DNA from: Angustibacter sp. Root456
GTDB lineage: Bacteria > Actinomycetota > Actinomycetes > Actinomycetales > Angustibacteraceae
Direction of reading: 5' to 3'
NCBI RefSeq assembly: GCF_001426435.1
Contig: NZ_LMER01000020.1
Coordinates: 131,824-195,823 of the forward strand
Length of the DNA: 64,000 bases
Part shown: positions 8,805 through 16,471 of the stretch, one piece after another
Layout of the letters: the number at the start of each line of letters is the position of its first letter
How positions within the stretch are numbered: the stretch's first letter is position 1
Program-made: the position numbers and the translations under genes
The notes under the pieces: model-generated
What the model was told of the DNA's origin: nothing
The model's database searches: none
Seen by the model: the letters and a program-made list of their open reading frames with translations, nothing else

Positions 8805-9976
8805 GCCCGCTCCTGCAGCATGCGCTGCAGCACCGGCCAGCCCTCGGCTCGCGCGCCGCCGGGCGCGGAGCCTTCGACAGCGCGCACGAGCGCCGGCACC
8901 ACCTCGACGCGACCGTCGGCCGCGGCGTCGGCACGGCGCACGACACCTACCTGCGTCAGCTGCCGGCGGGCGCCGCGCCGGGTGAGGTGCAGTACCACCT
9001 GCACGGCCCCAGCCAGCTGGGCGTGAACGGCGGCCCGACCGAGTCCCGCCAGCGCGCCCAGCGCCTCGAGGCGGGCGGGCACCTCCGTCGCGTCGTTGGC
9101 GTGCACGGTGCCGCAGCCACCCTCGTGGCCGGTGTTGAGGGCGGCCAGGAGCTCGCGCACCTCCGCCCCGCGCACCTCACCGACGACGAGCCGGTCGGGC
9201 CGCATGCGCAGCGCCTGCCGCACCAGCTCGGTGAGGTCGATCCGACCACGCCCCTCGACGTTCGGTGCCCGTGACTCGAGGCGGACGACGTGCGGGTGGT
9301 CGATGCGCACCTCCGCGCAGTCCTCGACGACGACGATCCGCTCGTTCGCAGGCACCCGCGCGAGCAGCGCTGCGAGCACGGTCGTCTTGCCTGCGCCCGT
9401 GCCACCGCAGACCAGGAACGCCAGCCGCTGCTCGACCACCGCCGTGATGACCTGCGCCCAGTCGGCCGGGATCGTGCCGCACTCGACCAGCTCGGCCACG
9501 GTCATCGCCCGACGGGCGGGGACGCGCAGGCACAGGTGCGTGCCGCCCTCGACGAGCGGCGGGAGCGCCACGTGCAGGCGCACACCGCCCGGCAGCCGGG
9601 CGTCCACGAAGGGCGCGGCGTCGTCGAGCCGGCGTCCGGCCGCGGCGGCGAGCCGCACCGCGAGCGCCCGGACGGCGGGTTCGGGCCCGACGTCGACGCG
9701 CACCTGCTCGACACCACGCCCGCGGTCGACCCACACCCCGGCCGCGCCGTTGACCATGATGTCCGTGATGCAGGGGTCGGCGAGCAGCCCCTCGAGCGGA
9801 CCGGCTCCGACCAGCTCGGCCTGCACGACCGTGGCCGCGGCGAGCACGGCCTGGTCGCCGAGCACCCCGCCGGTGTCTCGCACGGCCTGCGCCACCCGGC
9901 CGCGCGTCACCGCGCCGGGGCGACTGCCGAGCTCGGTGCGGACCCGTTCGACCAGGCCCGGGTCGAGGCCCCTCAC
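8801..9976 (-). CDS. tadA: TadA/CpaF pilus-assembly ATPase
   Basis: Secretion ATPase of the GspE/VirB11 group, 391 residues. It carries the CpaF-type N-terminal domain (LLADPCITDIMVNG), Walker A CGGTGAGKTT, an Asp/Glu box near VVVEDCAEV, Walker B region RPDRLVVGEVRG and the His box TGHEGGCGTVHAN. It powers assembly of Flp-type pili with TadB and TadC. The frame stays open nearly 1.2 kb upstream; the true start is the GTG at 9976, which overlaps the preceding stop as GTGA and gives the normal CpaF N terminus. Confidence 0.95.
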   Translation of the reverse strand: MRGLDPGLVERVRTELGSRPGAVTRGRVAQAVRDTGGVLGDQAVLAAATVVQAELVGAGPLEGLLADPCITDIMVNGAAGVWVDRGRGVEQVRVDVGPEPAVRALAVRLAAAAGRRLDDAAPFVDARLPGGVRLHVALPPLVEGGTHLCLRVPARRAMTVAELVECGTIPADWAQVITAVVEQRLAFLVCGGTGAGKTTVLAALLARVPANERIVVVEDCAEVRIDHPHVVRLESRAPNVEGRGRIDLTELVRQALRMRPDRLVVGEVRGAEVRELLAALNTGHEGGCGTVHANDATEVPARLEALGALAGLGRAAVHAQLAGAVQVVLHLTRRGARRQLTQVGVVRRADAAADGRVEVVPALVRAVEGSAPGGARAEGWPVLQRMLQERA

Positions 9977-11085
9977 GCCGCGGCCGGCTGCGCCGCGCGG
10001 TCGAGGCAGTGAGCCGCGGCGCGGTGCAGGTGGCTGCGCGGGCGCTGCGCCGGCAGCAGACCCTCGCTCAGGTCGGTGTCGAGGTGCGGGTCGTCGCGGA
10101 GCTGAGCGGCCAGGGCGAGCCCCAGGCTCTCGGCCACCTGCCGGCCACTCCACCGCCCCTGGCCCGTGCGCACGACGGCCGACGTCGCCACACCGTTCCC
10201 GCCGAAGGCGGCCACCACCTGGCTGGCTGCGGCGACCGCACGCAGCTGAGCGGGCAGCACGACGAGCAGCTCGTCGCTGCGCTCCAGTGCGGCCTGGGTG
10301 ACGGTGTCGAGTGCCCTCGGCAGGTCGACCACCACGAGGTCGTGCGCCCCGCAGGCGGCGTCGAGCACCGACTCGACTGCGGCCGGCGGCAGGTCGACGG
10401 GGCCACCGCGTCCCCAGCCGAGGACGGCCATCGCGCCGGCTCGCGGCAACGAGGCGTGCAGGTTCAGGCCAGGCAGCCGGCCGCGGGCCGTCGCCAGATC
10501 CGGCCAGCGCAGGCCGGCGACGTCGTCGAGCCCGACGAGCAGGTCGATCCCCCCGCCCAGCGTGTCGGCGTCGACCAGCAGCGTGCGCCGTCCCTGGCCG
10601 GCCGCGACCACCGCGAGCGCCGCGGCGAACACGCTGGCCCCCGCTCCGCCGCAGCCACCGACGACCGCGAGCACCCGCGCGGAGGTGGTCGGCGCGCAGA
10701 CCCGCGCCAGCCGGGCGAGCAGCCACTCGGTCGCCTGCGGCAGCGGCACCACCTGCTCCGCGCCGACCGCGACGGCGTGCTGCCAGAGCTGCCCCTCGTC
10801 GCCCCACCACCGCCCGCCGGCAGGGTCGAGGGCCACGACAAGCACCTCGTGCGTGACCGCTCGACGCCCAGCCAGCGCCGGCGCGAGGTCGGCTCCCACG
10901 AGCACCAACCCGCGCGGCCAGCGGCCTGGGGCGGGCAGCTGGGCGCGCACGGTCAGCCGCACCGCGGCGGCCGCCGCCAACCGCTGCAGCTCGTCCGCGA
11001 GGGCCGGGTCGGCAGTCAGCGCGGTCACCGCACCGGCGGGGTCGGCCGGCGCGGCCTGGTCGGTTCGAGCTGAAGGGGAGACCAT
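9973..11085 (-). CDS. CpaE-like/septum-site-determining (Ssd) family protein
   Basis: A 370-residue MinD/ParA-superfamily protein, first gene of the Tad operon. After a receiver-like N-terminal region, the nucleotide site is the deviant GGCGGAGAS: the P-loop Lys of the normal KGGxGKT is missing, as in actinobacterial Ssd proteins. LLVDADTLGGG and LVVVDLPRALD match the later ATPase motifs. AGGAGG eight bases before the ATG at 11085 sets the start. Related proteins guide Tad pilus placement or affect septation; ATPase activity is uncertain given the altered P-loop. Confidence 0.87.
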   Translation of the reverse strand: MVSPSARTDQAAPADPAGAVTALTADPALADELQRLAAAAAVRLTVRAQLPAPGRWPRGLVLVGADLAPALAGRRAVTHEVLVVALDPAGGRWWGDEGQLWQHAVAVGAEQVVPLPQATEWLLARLARVCAPTTSARVLAVVGGCGGAGASVFAAALAVVAAGQGRRTLLVDADTLGGGIDLLVGLDDVAGLRWPDLATARGRLPGLNLHASLPRAGAMAVLGWGRGGPVDLPPAAVESVLDAACGAHDLVVVDLPRALDTVTQAALERSDELLVVLPAQLRAVAAASQVVAAFGGNGVATSAVVRTGQGRWSGRQVAESLGLALAAQLRDDPHLDTDLSEGLLPAQRPRSHLHRAAAHCLDRAAQPAAA

Positions 11086-11162
11086 CGAGAAGCCCTCCTG
11101 GGGGGGTCGGGCTCTCAGCGTCGGCGACGGCGGCCACAGCGCGCATCCAGCGCACGCCGGCC

Positions 11163-11171
11163 TGTGGACAA
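11163..11171 (-). promoter_or_regulatory. Perfect DnaA box (TTGTCCACA)
   Basis: TGTGGACAA on the plus strand equals TTGTCCACA on the minus strand, the consensus used by GC-rich actinobacteria. Near copies follow at 11191-11199 (TGTGGACGA) and 11329-11337 (TGTGGACCC). One perfect box alone can be chance. Confidence 0.35.
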
Positions 11172-11578
11172 CTCGACGCGCGGCTCGGCCTGTGGACGAC
11201 GCCGGCTCTCGCCCGACGCCGGGCGCGCGGCGACCCCCGCCGGGGGGACGACGGGGGTCACCTGGCGCCACCGGTTCGGGGGGGATGAACCCGCGGCACC
11301 TGCACGGTCCGTGGACCGGCAGCCTCAGTGTGGACCCGCACCCAGGTCGGCGCAACGTCCTTCGCGGACTGGGTGGGCGCCCGATTCGTCCTCCGGCCAG
11401 CCGCGAATGTCAAGGCTTCACTTCACCGCCGGGGAGGAGTAGACAAGTGGTGAGCCGCCGGAGAACGGCGACCCAGCACGGCCCTCCCGGTACCCACGTG
11501 CGGGCAGTCCACTGATGGACCGGTCGTGGCGGGCTTGTCCCGCTGCGACGACGCACAGCACGCTTGGTAGCCGGTGAC

Positions 11579-11627
11579 CGTGCACGTGACGGCGTCCCGT
11601 TGGCGGGGCGCCGTCATCGTGTGCACG
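11579..11627 (+). other. Long imperfect hairpin
   Basis: Arms 11579-11599 and 11604-11627 pair over about 20 bases with one 3-base bulge, one mismatch and a four-base loop. It lies 53 bp before the first twin gene. It could be a terminator, a transcript leader element or an untranslated RNA; nothing distinguishes these. Confidence 0.5.
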
Positions 11628-11680
11628 TCCGTGCGTCGAAGCGCTACCCAACCCCTGGCGGCCGGGTGACACTGGCAGAC

Positions 11681-12706
11681 GTGGGCTACGAGGTGCTCGA
11701 CACCGGCGGGGCCCGACACGAGGATCCCTCGTCGCCGGAGACCCCGCCCGAGGTCGTGGCCTACGACGCGCTCACGCCGGTCGACCCGCAGCCAGCCTCG
11801 AACCCCTGGTCGGGACGGCTCAACCCCTGGCCCGTCACCCGTTTCGGCCTCTTCCCCGTGGTGTCGGCCGCGGTCGTGCTGCTGCTCGTGGGCTGGGGCG
11901 TCGGAGGCAGCGTGGCCTCTCGGCACGCCGACCGGGTGCGCGCCGCCGAGCGCGCCTCTCGGCTCGCGGTGGTGGCGACGGTGAGCAGCGTCGACACCGT
12001 GCCAGGACGCCAGGTGGCCGACTTCACGGTGCGCCTGCAGAACGCCGGACCGCTACCGGTCTCGGTGGTGCTGTCGGCCGACGACGACCGCGCCACGACG
12101 ACGACGCCGGTCGTCCGGCCACTCGGCGGAGCCGCCGTCGTGCCCGCTGGCGGCACGCTCTACGCGAGCCTGCGTCTCGGCGTCGACTGCACCGGCCCGC
12201 AGGACGTCCAGGCGGCGCTGCGGGTGCCGTTGCGCACGGCGGACGGCGTCGTGCACCGCGTACCGGTGTCGGACGACGGCGAGACGGCCAGCTCTGGTGT
12301 GTACGGCGGGTCGGCGTGCAGCCAGGGGTTCCCGTCGATCGACGCGTCCGTCGAGGGCACGCTCGACCACCCGCTGCTGCGGCTGAGCAACACCACCCAC
12401 CGCGCGTTGCTCGTGCGGCTCGACCTCGACAGCTCGCCGTTCGTGGCCCAGACGAAGAACTTCTCGGTGCTGCGCCTGAAGCCCGACCTGCCGCAGGTGG
12501 TGCTCGCCGGGGGCAGCGTCGACCTCGCCGTGACGCTCGTGCCGTGGTCGTGCCCGCAGGGTCTGTCCGTGATCCTGAGCTCGCAGGTCTCGCCGTACAT
12601 CGTGCTGGTGAGCGGCTTCCCGGGTACCGGCAGCCTGGCGCAGGACCGCGTCGGCGTCGACCTCAGCACCCTGTGGGGCGTGGCGCTGGCGCGAACCTGC
12701 TCCTGA
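11681..12706 (+). CDS. One-TM exported-domain protein, twin A, function unknown
   Basis: Product of 341 residues: a 53-residue acidic, proline-rich cytoplasmic N terminus, a membrane helix at about 55-78, and a 260-residue beta-rich extracytoplasmic domain. It is paralogous to the next gene: both begin GYEVLD, both end with a GVD(L/V)S...LxR/ExC pattern (DRVGVDLSTLWGVALARTC here) and both have four cysteines at matching places. The GTG at 11681 is chosen because it aligns with the twin's ATG; a GACACT box lies 7 bases before it, suggesting a leaderless start. The strand pattern recalls immunoglobulin-like assembly or adhesion domains, but I recognise no family. Confidence 0.72.
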   Translation: MGYEVLDTGGARHEDPSSPETPPEVVAYDALTPVDPQPASNPWSGRLNPWPVTRFGLFPVVSAAVVLLLVGWGVGGSVASRHADRVRAAERASRLAVVATVSSVDTVPGRQVADFTVRLQNAGPLPVSVVLSADDDRATTTTPVVRPLGGAAVVPAGGTLYASLRLGVDCTGPQDVQAALRVPLRTADGVVHRVPVSDDGETASSGVYGGSACSQGFPSIDASVEGTLDHPLLRLSNTTHRALLVRLDLDSSPFVAQTKNFSVLRLKPDLPQVVLAGGSVDLAVTLVPWSCPQGLSVILSSQVSPYIVLVSGFPGTGSLAQDRVGVDLSTLWGVALARTCS

Positions 12707-12746
12707 ACCCCTCCCGCGCGCGACGCCCACAGGACACAATGCGCGG

Positions 12747-13766
12747 ATGGGGTACGAGGTGCTCGACTCGGGGCGCACGAGCGACGGCGGGGGCGCAGGC
12801 CTCGGCCCGATCGACGTCGTCTCGCTCGACGACCTCCCCGATCCGCACGAGCACGCCGGACGGCCACCCGGACCGCCCCGGCTCCCCCACTGGGTGCGGC
12901 AGGCCGCCGCGCGCATCTCGCCCGTGCTCGCGATCGTGCTCGTGGGGGCACTGGTGGCGGGTGGAGCCGCCGGCGCGTGGGTGGCGCATCGCCGAGCTGC
13001 TGCGACGCAGGAGTCGGCAGCCCGCGCCGCCGTCTCGGCGTTCGCGCTCGCCGTGGGCTTCGACGGTGGCACGACCGGTGAGTCGGGGCAGGTGCAGCTG
13101 CCCGTGAGCGTCAGGGTCTTCAACGTCGGCAGCCGTCCCCTGACGATCGCCGCCGCCAAGGGCGCCGGCGCGCTCGTCGACACGAGCTCGCGCGTCACCG
13201 TGGCCACGGGCGACGGCGTCGTCCAGCCCGGGCAGGACGCCCTCGTGCGGGTGAGGGTCCATCTGCGATGCGACTCCCCCGAGGCGGTCCGTCTCTCAGT
13301 GCCCGTGCGCAGCGAGGACGGCACGCTGCACGAGCTCACCGTCCGCGACTCCGACCAGGGGATGCTGAGCCAGACACCCCAGGCGATCTGCGCCCAGTCG
13401 TCGCAGGTCGAGCCGATGTCGGTGCAGCTCATCGGGACGCTGGCCCAGCCGGCGCTCGAGCTCGCGAACTCCACCGAGCACCCGGTCACCGTGAGCCTCG
13501 ACTCGGGTTCGCCGCTGACCCAGGCGGCGAGCCAGTACCTCTCGGTGACGACCAAGCCCGGCCTGCCGGTCACCGTCGCAGCCGGCGCCACCCGCCGGCT
13601 CACCCTGCGACTCGACGTGCAGGGGTGCCACCGCGACCTCGGCCGACTCACCGACGGCGGCATGGGGTACTTCGGTCTCAACGTCGAGAGCCCGAACGAG
13701 CTGAGTCAGGTGGGCGTCGACGTCAGCGCGCTCGTGGGTGCCGCGCTCGAGCGCTCGTGCCGCTGA
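12747..13766 (+). CDS. One-TM exported-domain protein, twin B, function unknown
   Basis: Product of 339 residues with the same plan as the preceding gene: acidic proline-rich N terminus, membrane helix at about 58-80, and an extracytoplasmic domain containing all four cysteines (HLRC, AIC, VQGC, ERSC). Sequence identity to twin A is modest, except at the GYEVLD start and the C-terminal QVGVDVSALVGAALERSC. CACAAT lies six bases before the ATG, a leaderless pattern. The 40-bp gap from twin A is short, but the own promoter suggests separate expression. Two disulfides are likely. No function can be named. Confidence 0.75.
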   Translation: MGYEVLDSGRTSDGGGAGLGPIDVVSLDDLPDPHEHAGRPPGPPRLPHWVRQAAARISPVLAIVLVGALVAGGAAGAWVAHRRAAATQESAARAAVSAFALAVGFDGGTTGESGQVQLPVSVRVFNVGSRPLTIAAAKGAGALVDTSSRVTVATGDGVVQPGQDALVRVRVHLRCDSPEAVRLSVPVRSEDGTLHELTVRDSDQGMLSQTPQAICAQSSQVEPMSVQLIGTLAQPALELANSTEHPVTVSLDSGSPLTQAASQYLSVTTKPGLPVTVAAGATRRLTLRLDVQGCHRDLGRLTDGGMGYFGLNVESPNELSQVGVDVSALVGAALERSCR

Positions 13767-13779
13767 GTGGCCGAGGGCG

Positions 13780-14610
13780 TCAGCGCGGCAGGCGCCCGGC
13801 CAGCACCGCGTCAGCGACGGCGCGGCCGTCCGCAGCGCCTCGCCGCACCAGGTCGGCGCAGTACACCAGCCACGCGGACACGCCCTCGGGCGTACCGGCC
13901 ACGTAGTCCTTCAGTGCGTCCACATACGCGGGCAGACCCGTTGCGAGGCAGGCGCTCTCGGGGATCGCGACGCCCGTCGGGTCGAGGCCGCGGTCGATCA
14001 CGACGGCGCGGAACAGCGCGCGCGCCACGAGACCGTTGCCGGCCACGAACGGGCGGGCCGCCATCACCTCGCCGTGCGCCAGCGCCGCCACCACGAGGGC
14101 CGGGACGTCGCCCGGTGCCCGCAGCAGCGAGGCCAGGGCCTCGACGCGGTCGCCGAGCTCGCCACCACGCGGCGCGGGGCCGGGGCCGGGCAGGTCACGC
14201 GGCTCCTCCGCACCCTGCCGGGGACGCCCGACCTCGTCGGCGGGCAGCAGCCCGGCGGCGGCTGCGGTGTGCAGCCGGGCGATCGCCTGCAGGGGTGCGC
14301 TGCGCACCACGTCGCCCAGCTGGTGGGCCTCCACCGTCACGCGGATGGCGCTCGCCACGACGCGCCCCACGGCGTCGTCCGGCGCCGGCCGCGCTCCACG
14401 CAGGACGTCGCGCACGACGTCGACCGGAAGCTCCGCGCCATCGAGCGCCGCACTCGCCCGCGCCGCCCGGGCCGCCGTCTCGGCACGCGCCTCGGCGGTG
14501 CGCCGGCGCAGCGCCTGGTGCCAGCGCAGCTCGGTGCAGGCCTCGCGCGCGGCCGTCACGGCGTCCTCGACGCCGGGCAGCGTCGCGAGCTGGTGCAAGG
14601 CGTCGTCCAC
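13780..14610 (-). CDS. Fic-like protein with degenerate active-site motif
   Basis: A 276-residue, Ala-rich helical protein. ARPFVAGNGLVARAL near residue 195 resembles the Fic motif HPFxDGNGRTAR, but the catalytic His position is Ala, the acidic residue is Ala and the first GNGR Arg is Leu. AMP transfer is therefore unlikely; a structural or regulatory Fic relative is more plausible. An N-terminal helical region precedes it. The frame is open far upstream; the GTG at 14610 is favoured because TAGGGT lies 8 bases before it. Convergent with twin B (13-bp gap) and divergent from the LytS-like kinase. Confidence 0.65.
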   Translation of the reverse strand: MDDALHQLATLPGVEDAVTAAREACTELRWHQALRRRTAEARAETAARAARASAALDGAELPVDVVRDVLRGARPAPDDAVGRVVASAIRVTVEAHQLGDVVRSAPLQAIARLHTAAAAGLLPADEVGRPRQGAEEPRDLPGPGPAPRGGELGDRVEALASLLRAPGDVPALVVAALAHGEVMAARPFVAGNGLVARALFRAVVIDRGLDPTGVAIPESACLATGLPAYVDALKDYVAGTPEGVSAWLVYCADLVRRGAADGRAVADAVLAGRLPR

Positions 14611-14618
14611 GATCGGCG

Positions 14619-14648
14619 ACCCTACGCGCCGCGCGCCGACTACTGTCA
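14619..14648. promoter_or_regulatory. Interlocked divergent promoters
   Basis: Plus strand: TACTGT (14641-14646) lies seven bases before the kinase GTG. Minus strand: TAGGGT (14619-14624) lies eight bases before the Fic-like GTG, with TGACAG (14643-14648) 18 bp upstream as its -35. The minus -35 therefore overlaps the plus -10. Confidence 0.5.
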
Positions 14649-14653
14649 CGACG

Positions 14654-15934
14654 GTGCACCTCATGGGCCTGCTGGCGGCGGTCGGGCAGCACGACGACCT
14701 GCTCCGCGCACCGGCGGCGGCTGGGGCCTCGGGCACCAACCTGCTCCCCTTCGCGGCCCTGACCGCCGGAGGCGTGCTGGTCGCCGGACTCGCCGCGCGC
14801 TTCGGGCGCCGCCGCCGCGACTTCGGCTCGTCGGCCGACCGCGCCACCTTCGAGACGCTGCACACGGCCTCGCTGGCCGGCCCGAGCTTCAGGGAGGGCC
14901 TCACCGAGTCGGGCGCGCAGCGCGCCGCCAGGCACCTGCGCGCCCTGCTGGGCACACCCGCGATCGCGCTCACCGACGCCGCGGGACGCTGCCTGGCCTG
15001 GGACGGCCTCGGCGCGCGGCACGCCGCTGACGCCCACGCCCACGCTGCGGGTGTGCTCGCCACCGGACGCTCGGCCGTGGTCTCCGGTGATGCCGTCGCG
15101 CCGGGCGCCACGGCCCGCTGCGACGACCTCACCTGCCCGCTGCGGGCCGTGGTGGTGGCCCCCGTGGTGAGCGGCGACACGGTCGTGGGGGCGCTGCTGG
15201 CGTACGGCGGCCTGCCCTCAGCGGGGCTCGTCCGGGCCACCGACGAGGTCGCGCGGTTCGTCTCGTCGCAAGTGGAGCTGGCCGAGGTCGACCGCTCCCG
15301 CACCCGCGCCATGGAGGCCGAGCTGCGGGCCCTGCGAGCCCAGATCAGCCCGCACTTCATCTACAACTCGCTCGCGGCGATCGCGTCCTTCGTGCGTACC
15401 GACCCCGAGCGCGCCCGCGAGCTGCTGCTGGAGTTCGCCGACTTCACGCGCTACGCCTTCCGGCGCGGAGGCGAGTTCACGACGCTGGCCGACGAGCTGT
15501 CGAACGTCGAGCGCTACCTGCGCCTGGAGAAGGCGCGCTTCGGCGAGCGGCTGCAGATCTCGCTGCTCGTCGCGCCCGAGGTGCTGTCGGTAGCGGTGCC
15601 GTTCCTCGTCGTCCAGCCGTTGGTGGAGAACGCCGTCCGGCACGGGCTCGAGGGACGCGTCGGCACGGGGCACGTCACCATCACCGCCGAGGACGCCGGC
15701 GCCGAGGCCCTGCTGGCCGTGGAGGACGACGGCGTCGGCTCCGACCCCGACGTCGTGCGCGCGGCCCTGTCGGGCGAGTCGTCGGCCGACTCGGTGGGCC
15801 TGGGCAACGTCGATGCCCGGCTGCGCCAGGTCTACGGCGACGCCCACGGGCTCGTCGTCGAGACGGCACCCGGCGCCGGCACCCGGGTCAGCTTCCGCGT
15901 GCCGAAGTACGCGCCGGGCGTCACGGCCCGCTGA
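14654..15934 (+). CDS. LytS-type sensor histidine kinase with GAF-like domain
   Basis: A 426-residue kinase with one N-terminal membrane helix (about residues 30-50), a GAF-like domain containing several Cys residues (CLAWDG, ARCDDLTCP), and a His_kinase/HATPase core. The phosphoacceptor His is in RAQISPHFIYNSL, the LytS/YehU signature; the N-box is PLVENAVRHG and the G-box is SVGLGNVDARL. The GTG at 14654 follows a TACTGT box by 7 bases. It is the natural partner of the LytTR regulator at 16472. Related LytS/LytTR pairs sense pyruvate or other carboxylates and control their importers, fitting the symporters downstream. The signal is not shown by sequence. Confidence 0.9.
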   Translation: MHLMGLLAAVGQHDDLLRAPAAAGASGTNLLPFAALTAGGVLVAGLAARFGRRRRDFGSSADRATFETLHTASLAGPSFREGLTESGAQRAARHLRALLGTPAIALTDAAGRCLAWDGLGARHAADAHAHAAGVLATGRSAVVSGDAVAPGATARCDDLTCPLRAVVVAPVVSGDTVVGALLAYGGLPSAGLVRATDEVARFVSSQVELAEVDRSRTRAMEAELRALRAQISPHFIYNSLAAIASFVRTDPERARELLLEFADFTRYAFRRGGEFTTLADELSNVERYLRLEKARFGERLQISLLVAPEVLSVAVPFLVVQPLVENAVRHGLEGRVGTGHVTITAEDAGAEALLAVEDDGVGSDPDVVRAALSGESSADSVGLGNVDARLRQVYGDAHGLVVETAPGAGTRVSFRVPKYAPGVTAR

Positions 15935-15947
15935 GCTGCGCCGGGCC

Positions 15948-16349
15948 CTAGGTCAGCATGAACCAGACGGCCTTGCCGCGCCCACGGCTCGGCGCCACTC
16001 CCCAGCGGTCGCTGATGACGTCGACGAGGTAGATGCCGCGGCCGGACTCGTCGTCCTCGGCCGCCTCGCGCGGCACCGGGGTGTGGTCGCTGCCGTCGGT
16101 GACGGCCACGCGCAGGCCCTGGGTGCCGTCGCACTCGACGTTCACCGTGATCGGCGGGGCCCCGTGCACGACGGCGTTCGTGACGAGCTCGCTGACGAGC
16201 AGCTCCGCCTCGTCCATGACCCGTGCGTGGTGCGTCTGGCACGACGTCTCACGCAGGAACTTGCGGGCAACACCCGGGGCCCGTTGGTCTACAGGCAGGG
16301 TGAGCTCAGCGGGCGGCGTCACGGAGCACATGCTCAGATCATCGGGCAT
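15948..16349 (-). CDS. RsbW-like ATP-binding protein
   Basis: A 133-residue stand-alone HATPase_c_2 domain: N-box ELLVSELVTNAVVHG, then VTDGSD and GRGIYLVDVISDRWG for the G-boxes. Family members are anti-sigma factors or kinases in partner-switching systems. It lies between the kinase and its regulator on the opposite strand. The frame is open upstream to 16484; I chose the ATG at 16349, although a second ATG at 16331 is equally possible. No STAS or sigma partner is adjacent. Confidence 0.8.
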   Translation of the reverse strand: MPDDLSMCSVTPPAELTLPVDQRAPGVARKFLRETSCQTHHARVMDEAELLVSELVTNAVVHGAPPITVNVECDGTQGLRVAVTDGSDHTPVPREAAEDDESGRGIYLVDVISDRWGVAPSRGRGKAVWFMLT

Positions 16350-16417
16350 TCGGGCCGATCCCGCTCGCTCGACGCGCTGGCCCGGCTCCCTGCCAACCAC
16401 CGCGGCCCACGATGACC

Positions 16418-16455
16418 GTGGTGGCCCCGCATCACCGGCGATGCGAGGGCACCAC
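16418..16455. promoter_or_regulatory. 38-bp imperfect palindrome before the LytTR gene
   Basis: An extended dyad (GTGGTG at one end, CACCAC at the other, GCATCACCGGCGATGC in the centre) ends 4 bases before the -10 element at 16460 and covers the -35 region, so it could be an operator. A 30/38 match occurs inside dnaX at 63847-63884. Confidence 0.5.
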
Positions 16456-16459
16456 GTCG

Positions 16460-16465
16460 TAGGCT
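16460..16465 (+). promoter_or_regulatory. -10 element of the LytTR regulator gene
   Basis: TAGGCT followed by six bases and then the ATG at 16472, consistent with a leaderless transcript. Confidence 0.5.
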
Positions 16466-16471
16466 CCGCGC

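Larger units (their letters stand above)
11086..11680. other. 595-bp spacer without a convincing gene
   Basis: Divergent spacer between the Tad operon and the twin membrane genes. Reading frames here have no family features or start signals. It holds three same-strand TGTGGAC motifs, one a perfect DnaA box, and a strong hairpin at 11579-11627. Confidence 0.6.

Noticed and set aside
11086-11680. Reading frames in the spacer as small genes
   Set aside because: Their codon text is unlike neighbours, starts lack ribosome sites or -10 boxes, and no motif is visible.
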